Source of the DNA: CAVTBT01 sp963733065
GTDB taxonomy: Bacteria; Actinomycetota; Thermoleophilia; Gaiellales; Gaiellaceae
Direction of reading: 5' to 3'
Length of the DNA: 64,000 nt
NCBI GenBank assembly: GCA_963733065.1
Contig: CAVTBT010000001.1
Coordinates: 1-64,000, forward strand
Of this stretch, positions 25,731-38,118 are shown piece after piece (the first letter of the stretch is position 1; the number at the start of each line of letters is the position of its first letter). The notes beneath the pieces were generated by a model that saw only the letters and a program-made list of their open reading frames with translations, was not told the DNA's origin and searched no databases. The position numbers and the translations under genes are program-made.

Positions 25731-26521
25731 CAGTACCGCTTCCCGCCTTCCCGCTGCACCTCGAAGCCGCAGTCCACGCAGCCGGCCGCGCCGGTGAAGG
25801 TCATCGTCGCGAACTGGGCGTAGGTGTCCGGATTCGTGCGCGCGTGCTCGGCCGACAGCGCCATGTACCCGGGTTCGCCGACGTACGCGCGGTCGGGGCA
25901 GAGCTCGGGCACGTGGTGCGCGACCTCGTGGACGAGCACCCGCGCCTGCTCTTCGCAGTCCAGCGACACGTAGTACGGGCTGCAGAGCTCGACGTCCGCG
26001 CCCGGCGCGCAGTTCGTGAAGCCGCCGACGAAGCCCGTCGAGGTGGTCTCGCAGTCCGCGGGCTGGTCCTTGCGGCAGACGTAGCGGATCGGCGCCGACA
26101 GCTCCGAGCGGATCAGCCGGAACTTGTCCAGTGCGAACGACGCGGCGCCGGCTGTGTTGCCGGGGTCGTGGAAGTGCACGTTGACGAGGTCGACGATGCG
26201 GCCCGAGGTGACCGCCCCGGATGCCACCGGCCCGAGCTCCGCGAGCGCCGTGTCGACGAGTCGCCGCGCGTGGACGAGCGGCTCGATCACGCTGCAGCGC
26301 TGAAAGCTGCTGCACTCCTCGCTGAAGCGAGGCCCGGCGGCGGGCGCGGCCGCAGCCCGGGCGTTCGGCGGCGGACGACGGCCGCCCCGCGCACGCGCGA
26401 CGGCCGCGAAGTCATGGCCGGTGCGGTGGGCGCCGCCGAGCAACGAGGCCCTCGGCCGCGTGCTCCCGAGCGTGCGGCCCTGCTGCGCCGAGCCCCGCGG
26501 TGGGTGTGTCGCGAGCGTCAT
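25730..26521 (-). CDS. M35-like (aspzincin) metallopeptidase domain protein
   Basis: 263 residues. The C-terminal half has a zincin site RVLVHEVAHHVPEL (HEVAH at about 199-203) followed by HARTNPDTYAQFATM (about 225-240). The HExxH plus NxxxYAxFA pair is the layout of lysine-specific/aspzincin M35 endopeptidases. Several cysteines (about 77-200) could form disulfides. The N-terminus is basic and disordered, with no signal peptide and no complete DUF4157. The ATG overlaps the stop of the upstream DUF4157-M35 gene (TGATG). It is likely cargo of the injection system, or a free-standing catalytic partner of its neighbour. Confidence 0.75.
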   Translation of the reverse strand: MTLATHPPRGSAQQGRTLGSTRPRASLLGGAHRTGHDFAAVARARGGRRPPPNARAAAAPAAGPRFSEECSSFQRCSVIEPLVHARRLVDTALAELGPVASGAVTSGRIVDLVNVHFHDPGNTAGAASFALDKFRLIRSELSAPIRYVCRKDQPADCETTSTGFVGGFTNCAPGADVELCSPYYVSLDCEEQARVLVHEVAHHVPELCPDRAYVGEPGYMALSAEHARTNPDTYAQFATMTFTGAAGCVDCGFEVQREGGKRY

Positions 26522-27721
26522 CACGGGTTCGGACAGAGGTCGAGCCGCTGGTTGGCCTCGGGCACATCCGCCGCGATCTGCGGCGAAGCGTGCGTAGCAC
26601 GCGGCGTTCGCCTGCCGACCTGCGTCCTGGATGAACTCCGCAAAGTTGTGGAACGACTCGTGGAGGAGGACGTCGGCCTGGGCCCGATCCGAGCTGAGCC
26701 AGAAGAAGTCGCAGAAGTGCATGCGGAACGAGTCGGCACAGCTCCGGGCCATTGCCCGGCCGTCGCAGATCGGCCCGGCGCAGCGGCCGATCGTGCCGTT
26801 GGCCGGGCCGAGACACGTGAAGAAGAAGCTCCCCGCGCCGATCGTGCCTCGGACGAGGCGCAGGCGACGCAGCAGCAAGCCGGCGGTGCCGATGCCCCGT
26901 CCCGTCCACGTGGCTTCCCGGTCCGGGTTCAGCCCCATTACCTGGAGACCGTGAGCCAGGCTGTCCGAGATCGTCGGCCAGCCTAACGGGTCGCCGGCGC
27001 GAATCCGGCCGATCGTGAAGTCCAGCGCCTCGATGGCGATGTCGAGCCTGCGGTTGGCCTCGTCTTCGGCGGCGGTGATGATCGCAACCGGATCGTCGAT
27101 CTGGGTGCCGTCGGGGAGGTTCAGCGGCCCGGGCGCGCAGCTCACCTTCCTCGCCGGCGTGCGCCGCAGCCGCGCCGGCGCCGCGTCCTGCATGACGTGC
27201 GTCAGCTCGTGCGCCAGCAGGCGCCGCCCGGACTGCGTGCCCGGCCGGTACTCGCCCGCACCGAAGACGACGTCGCCGCCGACGGTGAACGCGCGGGCGT
27301 CGACCGATTCGGCGGCCGCGGCGGCGCGGTCACCGGAATGCACGCGGACGCGGCTGAAGTCGTGGCCGAGCCGCGCTTCCATGAACGCCCGCTCGCCGTC
27401 GGGGAGGCTCGACCCGCGGCCGAGCCCTTCGATTCCTGAGCTCGGGAAGGCAGGCGCTCGGCGGGCGACGGCGACCGGGCTGCCGTTCGTGACCCCCGCT
27501 GCCGCGCGCTCGGCCTCGCGCTCGAACGGATCGTCATCAGGCCCGACCTCGATCGGCATGCGGAGGACGCCCCGCTGCAGCCGCTTCGCGCGACAGGCGG
27601 CGCACTCGCCGTCGAGCCCGGGCGTCCCGCCGCACGCGCAGCGGCGCAGGACGAGCGGGCCGGCGGACGGCCGGGGCTCGGCCACGGCCGAGCGGGTGTC
27701 CGTCGCGACGGCCCTGGTCAC
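26521..27721 (-). CDS. DUF4157 (eCIS-core) protein 2 with M35-like zincin domain, one frameshift
   Basis: About 399 residues after removal of one base near 26582. It starts at a GTG overlapping the previous stop (GTGA). Residues 25-50 carry a cysteine tag (LVLRRCACGG, then DGECAACRAKRL). DUF4157 follows (MEARLGHDFSRVRVHSGDRA, LLAHELTHVMQDA with HELTH at about 170). The C-terminal domain has a second zinc site, DVLLHESFHNFAEF (about 352), and NAACYARFAQIAADV, matching the HExxH...NxxxYAxFA layout of M35-like peptidases. It ends DLCPNP. As a class these proteins are candidate effectors loaded into the tube lumen. Catalysis is inferred, since I see no activation site. Confidence 0.8.
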
Positions 27722-29027
27722 GGTCCTCCCACCGCCTGCAAACCACCGGCGATCGACGTCTGCCACTTGGACTGCTCGGCGCCGACGCAGCCGTGCTCCG
27801 TGTCGTCCTCGTACTGCTTCTGCTGCTCGTTGTTGTGCTTGTTCAGCCACTGCTTGACGTCCCCGAAGGGCCGTCCCGCAGCCAGTGCGTCGTCGGCACG
27901 CCCGACGAGCTTGCACGTGAGGTCGAAGTGGCCCTGCTCGTGGCGGCAGAGGCGCTTCGACTCCGCGACCGCGTCGCGGTCGCAGTCCGCGCCGATGACG
28001 CTCTCGCACTCGCCCGCGTTCGTTGCGGTCGACTTCGTGAACTCCGCGGCATCGCAGTTCGATGGCGGCGTGCGCCTGAAATCGCCGAAGCGGCCGCCTC
28101 TGAACACCTGCTTGCACGCCGCTACATCTGCCGCGCAGCCGTTCGTCGTGCGGTCCGCCGCCGCCGGAATCTTGGTGAGTACCTTCGAGGCGTCGTGGTT
28201 CATCACGAGGCGGAACATCGGGTTGCCCTGGACGTTCTCCTCCACGATCGGCGCCACGGTCTTGGCGCCGAAGCCGCCGCCCACGGCGCCAGGCGTGAAG
28301 TCGCTCCACCTGAGCGCCCGCTCCGGGGACGCAGCGCGGGACCGGCTTGATAATCGTCGGGGTCGGTCGCTGCAGGCGCCCCGGGAGGACGTCGGGGTGC
28401 GCCTCCTGCGGTGCGCCGATCGGCGGCGTCCGGAGCCGGATGTCGGGCGGCGCGGGGAGCACGTACGTCTCGCGGATCGACCCCGGCGGCACCACCAGCG
28501 GGGGCGGTGGGGGGCGAAGGCGCTGGGTCAGGAGCTGCGAGTCGTCCGGCTGGCGCTGCACCGCCACCGGCATCCGGCGGCCGATCGTGCGGGCCGACGC
28601 GGTCTGCCTCGGCCTCCGCGGCCGGATCGTCGACGACTTGCAGCGATCCGCTCGGCGTCGCGCCGGCCTGCTGCCGAACGTGAGTGAGCTCGTGGGCCAG
28701 CAGCTGCCGGCCCGCCGCCGACCCCGGGTCGTAGCGCCCCGCGCCGAAGGCGACGTCCGTTCCGACCGTGTACGCGTTGGCTTCGAGGGCCTCTGCAGAC
28801 GCGGCCGCCCGCGAGTCGGTGTGGATGCGGACTCGGCTGAAGTCGTGGCCGAGCGAGCTCTCGAAGGCCGTTCGAGTCGCGGGGTCGAGCGGCCGGCCCG
28901 GTCCGCGGAGCGTCTGCGAGACGTGCGCGGACTGAGCCGCGAGCCGCCTCGCCCGGCAGCCCGCGCACTCGCCGCCGGGCGGTGCGTGGCCGCCGCAGGC
29001 ACAGCGCTGGATCGCGGCGGTTCTCAT
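27718..29027 (-). CDS. DUF4157 (eCIS-core) protein 1 with DUF922-like metallopeptidase domain, two frameshifts
   Basis: About 435 residues once two extra bases (near 28590 and 28340) are removed. The N-terminus has the cysteine tag IQRCACGG ... GECAGCRARRL (8-28). DUF4157 follows (FESSLGHDFSRVRIHTDSRA, and HELTH at 112-116). After a proline-rich linker (LRPPPPPLVVPPGSIRETYV) comes a C-terminal domain with LCRHEQGHFDLTCKLV (about 360) and QKQYEDDTEHGCVGAEQSKW. The HEQGHFDL motif and the T-x-HG-x(5)-Q-x(2)-W tail are those of DUF922, a predicted zinc protease. It is the first of three DUF4157 genes and overlaps the 64-aa gene upstream (ATGA). Probable cargo; target unknown. Confidence 0.8.
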
Positions 29028-29214
29028 CGCTGCGGGCCCTGCTCGGCGGCACGGGCGATCTCGGTGGCGATCGACTCGATCCGGGTGCCGAGCTGCTCAG
29101 ACGACGTACGGCCGAGCCGGCGCTGCAGCTCGTCGCGGATCGGCTCGACGGCGTCGCCGGGCTCGTCGAACCCGTCGAGCACGAGCTCGTCGATCGTGAG
29201 CTCGACCCGCTGCG

Positions 29215-29218
<4 letters not shown>
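29024..29218 (-). CDS. Small eCIS-locus protein (64 aa)
   Basis: A 64-residue acidic, helical protein beginning MTQRVELTIDELVLDGFDEP, starting at a GTG that overlaps the AAA gene stop (GTGA) and ending inside the next start (ATGA). Position between the ATPase and the DUF4157 proteins, and coupling on both sides, suggest it is a loading or assembly factor. Its size and place recall the very short conserved eCIS proteins such as DUF5908, but the sequence is not enough to assign it. Confidence 0.65.
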
Positions 29219-31108
<1,890 letters not shown>

Positions 31109-31112
<4 letters not shown>

Positions 31113-32329
31113 GTGATCTCCACCCGCTGGGAGGGGTCGAACACGGGCGGCCGCACGCTCCGGTCCACGAGCAGGCTGTCCACCCCGTCGACGCGCAGGC
31201 GCAGCCAGTGCTGCCCGGGCGGAGCGAGCACGACGGGGAACGAGAGCGTCGCGGCCGGGTCGTCGTGCGCCTCCGCGCGTACCTCACGGCTGCCGAGCAG
31301 GAGTGACGCCGGCTGGGCGGAGAGCACCTCCGGGCGGCAGGTGACCGAGAACGTGACATTGCCGTCCCCGTCGCGCGGCGCGGGGCTCGGGGCGATCGTG
31401 AGGAGCTCGGGCGCGACTGCGAGGGGCACGGCGTTCGTCTCACGGTCGGGTTCGGCCGTTCGCTGCACGACGAGCGATGCGGCGTAGAGCCCGGCCGGGA
31501 GGGCGGCCGGATCGCTCGGCAGCCGGATCCGGACCGTGCGGTCGTCCGGGTCGGCGAGCGCTGGGAGCTGGAGCGGCTCCTCCAGCCGCAGGCCGGCGAG
31601 CCGCGCGGTGACCGTGTCGCCGTCGAGGTGGAGGCCGCGGAGCGTGACGATCTCGTCCAGACGGGCAGCCTCCTGCGCGTCCGGCGGTTCGGCCCGCTCG
31701 AGGGCCGGAAACGGCGGCTCGGGCTCGGCCAGGACGTCCACGCCTCGGTCGGCCGGGCCGCGTGTCAGCACCGGCAGCGGCGTCCGCGACCGGCGCTCGC
31801 TCTCGATGAGCACGACGGATGCCTGGTAGGCGGTCGACATCCGATACTCCTTCTGGAAGGAGCTCCAGAGCTTCGACATCTCGTCCACGGAGAGCGGCTC
31901 GGGCGTGATGCGGATCCGCTCGATCTGGTCGCCGAGGTCGTCGCCGTTGAGCGCGCTCTGCACCTCCTGCCGTCCCAGCACCGGGTGGTCGTGGAGCACG
32001 CGCATTGCCCGACCGAGCAGCCGGTGCGCCGCGACCTCGTCGTTGCCCTTGCCGTAGACGGTCAGCAGGTAGTGGAGGTCGAGCGCGAGGAGCGGCTGGG
32101 CGGCGTCGCCCGGCCGTGCGGTCGGCGGCTCGAGGTTGCTCCAGCCCGTGTTCGTCGTCGTCTGGTAGAGGAACAGGTTGACCTGGTTGGTCGACTCGCT
32201 CTTCGGCGCCTTGTGCACCGGGGCGGCCGTCACCTCGGCGTCCGAGAGCGCGGGGTCGAGGTGGAGCCCCTGCGTGAGCAGGTCGCGGAGCGCGGCGGTC
32301 ACGGCGGAGATAGCCAGGGGGGTGCTCAC
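31109..32329 (-). CDS. DUF4255 / Pvc16-type tube cap protein
   Basis: 406 residues. The first 190 match DUF4255 (Pvc16_N): LAISAVTAALRDLLTQGLHL, VNLFLYQTTTNTGWSNLEPP, LALDLHYLLTVYGKGND and AMRVLHDHPVLGRQEVQSAL with the SKLWSSFQKEYRMSTAYQAS motif at its end. The rest is two or three Ig-like beta domains (LVVQRTAEPDRETNAVPLAV and onwards). Pvc16/AFP16 forms the cap ring that ends the tube and sheath. It starts at GTG 1 base past the stop of the Pro-rich gene and overlaps the ATPase gene at its end. Frame intact. Confidence 0.9.
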
Positions 32330-32330
32330 G

Positions 32331-33185
32331 TCAGTACCACCGCCGCTCCAGGCCGCGGCGCGCGAGCGCGAGGTCGTCGAAGCCGCGGTCCGGCGCTCGC
32401 GGCGCGGGCGGCGCAGGCGGCTGCGGCTCGGGCGGCCGCGGAGCGCGCACCTCGAGCCGGCCGATCCGCACCTCGATCGCCGGCTCGGGCTCGCGGCCGG
32501 AGGCCGGCGGGCGCGGAGGCGCCGTACGCGACCGCCGCCGGCGCCCGGATGGGCGTGGGCATCGAGGCCGGGCGGGCAGAGTCTCGGCCGGCCCGGGAAC
32601 CTCGGCGGCGGGCATGGCCGGCCTGGCCGCCCGCCGTACGGGGGCCGCCGCCCGGGGGGACGTGGGCGGCGGCACGGCAACGACGTCAGCACGCTCCGTC
32701 GACGCCCCCATCGCCGCGGTCGGAGGCGTGGGCGCCGACGACTCGGCTGCGGGCCGTCGCGGTGGAGGTCCCGGAGGCGTCTCGCCTGCATCGGCGTCGG
32801 GTGTGGAGCCGGGCGGCTGTGGAGGAACCGCCGGCGCCGGAGGTGTGACCGTCGCCTCCGGCCGGTCGCTCCGGAAGCCCGGCTCGGCCGGCGCGGCCGC
32901 GACGTCGACGGCCCGGAGCGGCACCGGTGCCCGGCTCGGTGGGGACGCGGCGACGGGCGGCTCGCCCTGCGGCGCCTGCGCGTGCGGTGCGGGCACCGCG
33001 GCGGCCACCGGTCCGAGCTCGGGGACGGCGGCCGTCACGTCAGCCGTGTCCGCGTTGGGGAACTCGCGCGCTGCGAGCTCGGCAGGGATGGACCCGAGCT
33101 CCACCGGAGCCGGGCCGAGCCGCGGCCGCGCCGGGGCCGCGAGACCGGCACTCCGCGCCGCCAGGCTTCGGAGGAAGCCGCTCAT
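32331..33185 (-). CDS. Pro/Ala-rich eCIS linker protein
   Basis: 284 residues. The N-terminus (MSGFLRSLAARSAGL) is a short helix. Residues 30-230 are mostly Pro, Ala, Arg and Glu and look disordered. The C-terminus holds a conserved-looking strand (AIEVRIGRLEVRAP) followed by a basic helix ending ALARRGLERRWY. Such low-complexity proteins between the zinc-ribbon protein and DUF4255 could connect cap and sheath or act as a ruler, but no tape-measure coiled coil is seen. The low complexity means frameshifts inside it would be hard to notice. The ATG overlaps the preceding stop (ATGA). Confidence 0.65.
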   Translation of the reverse strand: MSGFLRSLAARSAGLAAPARPRLGPAPVELGSIPAELAAREFPNADTADVTAAVPELGPVAAAVPAPHAQAPQGEPPVAASPPSRAPVPLRAVDVAAAPAEPGFRSDRPEATVTPPAPAVPPQPPGSTPDADAGETPPGPPPRRPAAESSAPTPPTAAMGASTERADVVAVPPPTSPRAAAPVRRAARPAMPAAEVPGPAETLPARPRCPRPSGRRRRSRTAPPRPPASGREPEPAIEVRIGRLEVRAPRPPEPQPPAPPAPRAPDRGFDDLALARRGLERRWY

Positions 33186-33976
33186 GCTCCGACTCCCTCG
33201 GCGAGGACCTCGAGGTAGCGCCGGCGCCGGCTGGGCGGCATCGCGCGGAGCTCGGACTCCGGCCAGTGGTAGTGCAGGGCGAGCAGGTGGATCTCGCGAA
33301 GCAGCGCGTCGGCGTCGCGCGCGAGCTCTCGCGCCACGAAGTCGCCGGTGTCGAACGGCACCGAGAACGCGTCGCCGCAGACCGGGCATGTCATCTCGAG
33401 CTGCAGGTCCGCCTGGGGGTCGAGCTCGGCGAGCAGCGCGTCGAATGCCGCATCCGGTCGGCCGTCGACCACGCAGCGGTCGACGAGGATGCGCTCGGCT
33501 GCGTCGAGGCCCTCGCCCGCGTGCTCGGCCGCGGCCTCGAGGTCGCGGCCGGTCGGCAGCCGGAACCGGACGCCGCCGGTCTTGTGCTCGGCACGGGCGT
33601 CGGCGTACGGCGCCAGGAGCAGGTCGCCGACCTCGAGCTCGAGGTCGAGCCGCTCGCCGCATCCGGGGGCCGGGCACGCGAGCACGGACTCGATCCGCTC
33701 GCCGTACGCGAGGCGGTGGAGGTGGAGGAGCAGCGCCTCGCGATCGCCGGCCGTGAGCGAGCGCACGTGCTCGGCGTCCGGCGGCTCGAACGGGCCCAGC
33801 CGGACGAGGCAGCGCGCCAGGATGGCCGTCGTCCGCCGCGCGGGCGACAGCGCGGCGGCCTCCTCGAGCAGGAACGTCTCGTCGTCGCCGGTCGGCGGGC
33901 GCAGCGCCGCGTCCTGCCGGCGTCTCCCCTCGACCCAGAGGCCGGTCGGCAGTGTGACCTCGACTGCGTTCGGCAC
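33182..33976 (-). CDS. eCIS zinc-ribbon protein, possible tail assembly factor
   Basis: 264 residues, GTG start overlapping the tube stop (TAGTG). Two Cys pairs form probable zinc knuckles: SVLACPAPGCGERLDLELEV (about 105) and EMTCPVCGDAFSVPF (about 200). Helical parts include ALLLHLHRLAYGERI and a C-terminal ALHYHWPESELRAMPPSRRR with RYLEVLAEG. That ending resembles phage tail assembly chaperones, where a chaperone follows the tube gene. I therefore suggest a tube- or tape-measure-chaperone role, as inference. The frame is intact between two heavily shifted neighbours. Confidence 0.7.
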   Translation of the reverse strand: MPNAVEVTLPTGLWVEGRRRQDAALRPPTGDDETFLLEEAAALSPARRTTAILARCLVRLGPFEPPDAEHVRSLTAGDREALLLHLHRLAYGERIESVLACPAPGCGERLDLELEVGDLLLAPYADARAEHKTGGVRFRLPTGRDLEAAAEHAGEGLDAAERILVDRCVVDGRPDAAFDALLAELDPQADLQLEMTCPVCGDAFSVPFDTGDFVARELARDADALLREIHLLALHYHWPESELRAMPPSRRRRYLEVLAEGVGA

Positions 33977-34507
33977 TACGTCGGCGGCTCCGTGAAGGTG
34001 GGCTCGGCGGGCTCGACCACGTCGAAGTCGCGCTCCCAGCCCTCGTTCTCGAGCTTGATGGTCTGGATCGCGACGGCGTTGGCGTTGGCGTCGAGGTCGG
34101 GCAGCGCCTGGTACTCCGAGACCCAGCAGCGGAACACGTTGTAGGCGAGCACCTTCTGGCCGGCCTCGTTGTAGACGTCGATCGATGATGTCCTTGCGGA
34201 AGTCGGCGAGCGACGACCTCGGCGCCGAGGCCGGAGCCGAAGTTCCAGACCTTGTTCGCCCACTTCTCGAACTCGGTGTCGTGGGTGACGCCGCGCTCGA
34301 GCGTGATCGGCCTCGTACTTCGTGCGGCCGGGCGACTTGCGGCTCGTGCTCGGGTCGCCGCCCTCGCGGTGCTCGACGACCTCGGTCGTGCGCTTGAGCG
34401 CGCTCACCTTGCTGATGCCGGCGACGTAGCGGCCGTCCCACTTGCACCCGGAACTTGAAGTTCTTGTACGGGTCGAAGCGGTTCGGGTTGACGGTGAACT
34501 GCGCCAC
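33976..34507 (-). CDS. eCIS inner tube protein (T4 gp19-like), four frameshifts
   Basis: About 175 residues after removing four inserted bases (near 34447, 34308, 34217 and 34190). The start is a GTG behind TAAGGAGGCGACCA. Joined segments: FTVNPNRFDPYKNFKFRV; KWDGRYVAGISKVSALKRTT; EHREGGDPSTSRKSPGRTKY; ITLERGVTHDTEFEKWANKV; DVYNEAGQKVLAYNVFRCWV; and AIQTIKLENEGWERDFDVVE. This is the classic tail-tube sequence of contractile systems. It stacks into the hollow tube that is driven out by the sheath. The locus has this one tube gene plus the CIS_tube initiator, fewer than AFP. Confidence 0.9.
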
Positions 34508-34518
34508 TGGTCGCCTCC

Positions 34519-36830
<2,312 letters not shown>

Positions 36831-36843
36831 ACGTGCTCCCTTC

Positions 36844-37233
36844 TCAGGTCGTTCCGCGCGCGCCCCGGATGGCGTCGACGATCGTTCGCGGCGACAGCTC
36901 GCCGAGCGGGGTGCGCGCCGGGCGCAGGTGGTAGAGGAAGGACTCGCGGCCGTCGCCCGCGACCTCGAGCACCTGCAGGCGCGGGTGCTGTACGAGGACC
37001 TCCGAGATCTCGTCGAAGCCGTACTCGGTGCCCGCGATCACGAAGTCGGCCTCCTGCTGCTCGACCACGCGACGGAGTGAGGCGTCCGCGGGCAACTGCC
37101 CGACCACCTCCATGTCGGGTTCTTCGTCGACAGCGTCCCCGATGATGTCTCGGAGGATTCTCGGCAGATCGACGAGGACGATTCGGCTGGGCTCCAAGCA
37201 ACCATCCCGGTGCGTCAGCCGATCGTGGGGCAT
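36844..37233 (-). CDS. Stand-alone receiver-like regulator at head of eCIS operon
   Basis: 129 residues from the ATG at 37233; the longer upstream frame start has no support. The N-terminus RIVLVDLPRILRDIIGDAVD then EEPDMEVVGQLPADA follows a response-regulator receiver fold, and QEADFVIAGTEYGFDEISEV stands where the phospho-Asp should be. The acidic pair after the first strand is absent (VDLP, not DDHP) and no clear acceptor Asp is present, so it is probably a phosphorylation-independent pseudo-receiver. There is no output domain. It likely modulates the LuxR-type protein encoded just upstream, or the particle assembly. Confidence 0.7.
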   Translation of the reverse strand: MPHDRLTHRDGCLEPSRIVLVDLPRILRDIIGDAVDEEPDMEVVGQLPADASLRRVVEQQEADFVIAGTEYGFDEISEVLVQHPRLQVLEVAGDGRESFLYHLRPARTPLGELSPRTIVDAIRGARGTT

Positions 37234-37309
37234 GGCGACAGGCGCGTGAATGGACCGGAGGATCGATCTTCGGCCCGGGCCGCTCCGCGGGGCGGGTCCA
37301 GATCGGGAT

Positions 37310-37957
37310 CTAGGCCAGGTGCGCCGGAGAGCCTGGACCGCCCGCGTGCCTGAGCGCGGCGGCGGCCTCACCGCGGCGGGTCACGTCGAGTTTCTCCAGG
37401 ATGCTGTGCACGTGGTTCTTCACGGTCGCCGGCTCGATCGACAGGCGGCCGGCGATCTGCTTGTTGGAGAGGCCTTCGTCGATGAGCTCGACGATCTCCG
37501 CCTCGCGGGGCGTGAGTCGCGCGGCGAGGTCGGGCGACGGGCCTCGTGCGGACGCGGCGATGCGTCCGAGCAGGAGCGCGGCAATCGTCGGCGGGCACGG
37601 GCTCTCGCCGCGCGCCGTGCATTCGACCGCCTCGACCAGCTCGCGCAGCGAGGCGTTCCGGCCGACGTAGCCGGCGACTCCCGCCTCCGCGGCCTCGACG
37701 ACGTCGCGCTCGACCTCCCGGACGCCGAGCGCGATCAACCTCGTCTCAGAGCCTGCGACCGCGCGCACGGCGTCGAGCGCGTCGTCGATGGTGAGGTCGA
37801 GGAGCACGACGTCGGGTGCGAGCGTCCGGATCGCGTGGAGGCACTGCGGCACGTCCGACACGATCCCGACGACGTCGAGGCGCCCCGTGCGGACGAGCGC
37901 ATCGGCGAGCCCTTCGCGATAGAGGCGAATCGCGCTGGCGACGACAACGCGGTTCAC
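37310..37957 (-). CDS. NarL/FixJ-type LuxR regulator, probable eCIS regulator
   Basis: 215 residues. The start is a GTG preceded by GAGGGGAC; the much longer frame upstream is antisense noise. The receiver domain has VVLLDLTIDDALDAVRAV with a candidate phospho-Asp, but the first-strand acidic pair is replaced (VVVASAIRLYREGL). The C-terminal LuxR helix-turn-helix is complete: RLTPREAEIVELIDEGLSNK, then IAGRLSIEPATVKNHVHSIL. It reads in the direction of the eCIS genes, 76 bases ahead of the receiver-like gene, and probably switches them on. No histidine kinase is adjacent. Confidence 0.85.
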   Translation of the reverse strand: MNRVVVASAIRLYREGLADALVRTGRLDVVGIVSDVPQCLHAIRTLAPDVVLLDLTIDDALDAVRAVAGSETRLIALGVREVERDVVEAAEAGVAGYVGRNASLRELVEAVECTARGESPCPPTIAALLLGRIAASARGPSPDLAARLTPREAEIVELIDEGLSNKQIAGRLSIEPATVKNHVHSILEKLDVTRRGEAAAALRHAGGPGSPAHLA

Positions 37958-38118
37958 GCGCGTCCCCTCGCCGCAGTAACGAACGTCGACGCCCGCTCGA
38001 CGACTCCCCCCTTTGGAGCAACCTCCGTTACAGCGATCGAGCATGGCACCGCGCCCGTAGCCAGTCAAGCCGCCACCGTTCGCGGCCGGCACGTGCGTTC
38101 GTGTGGCTCGCGGAGCGG

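Noticed and set aside
34100..34330. Indels caused by a single methylated motif such as GATC
   Set aside because: Two tube-gene insertions touch GATC, but most others (GGC[G]GCG, GCG[C]CTG, GAC[G]CAG) do not, so one motif cannot explain them.
37234..37371. N-terminal extension of the receiver-like protein
   Set aside because: Arg/Pro-rich residues before the ATG at 37233 have no counterpart in receiver domains and overlap the LuxR gene's 3' end.
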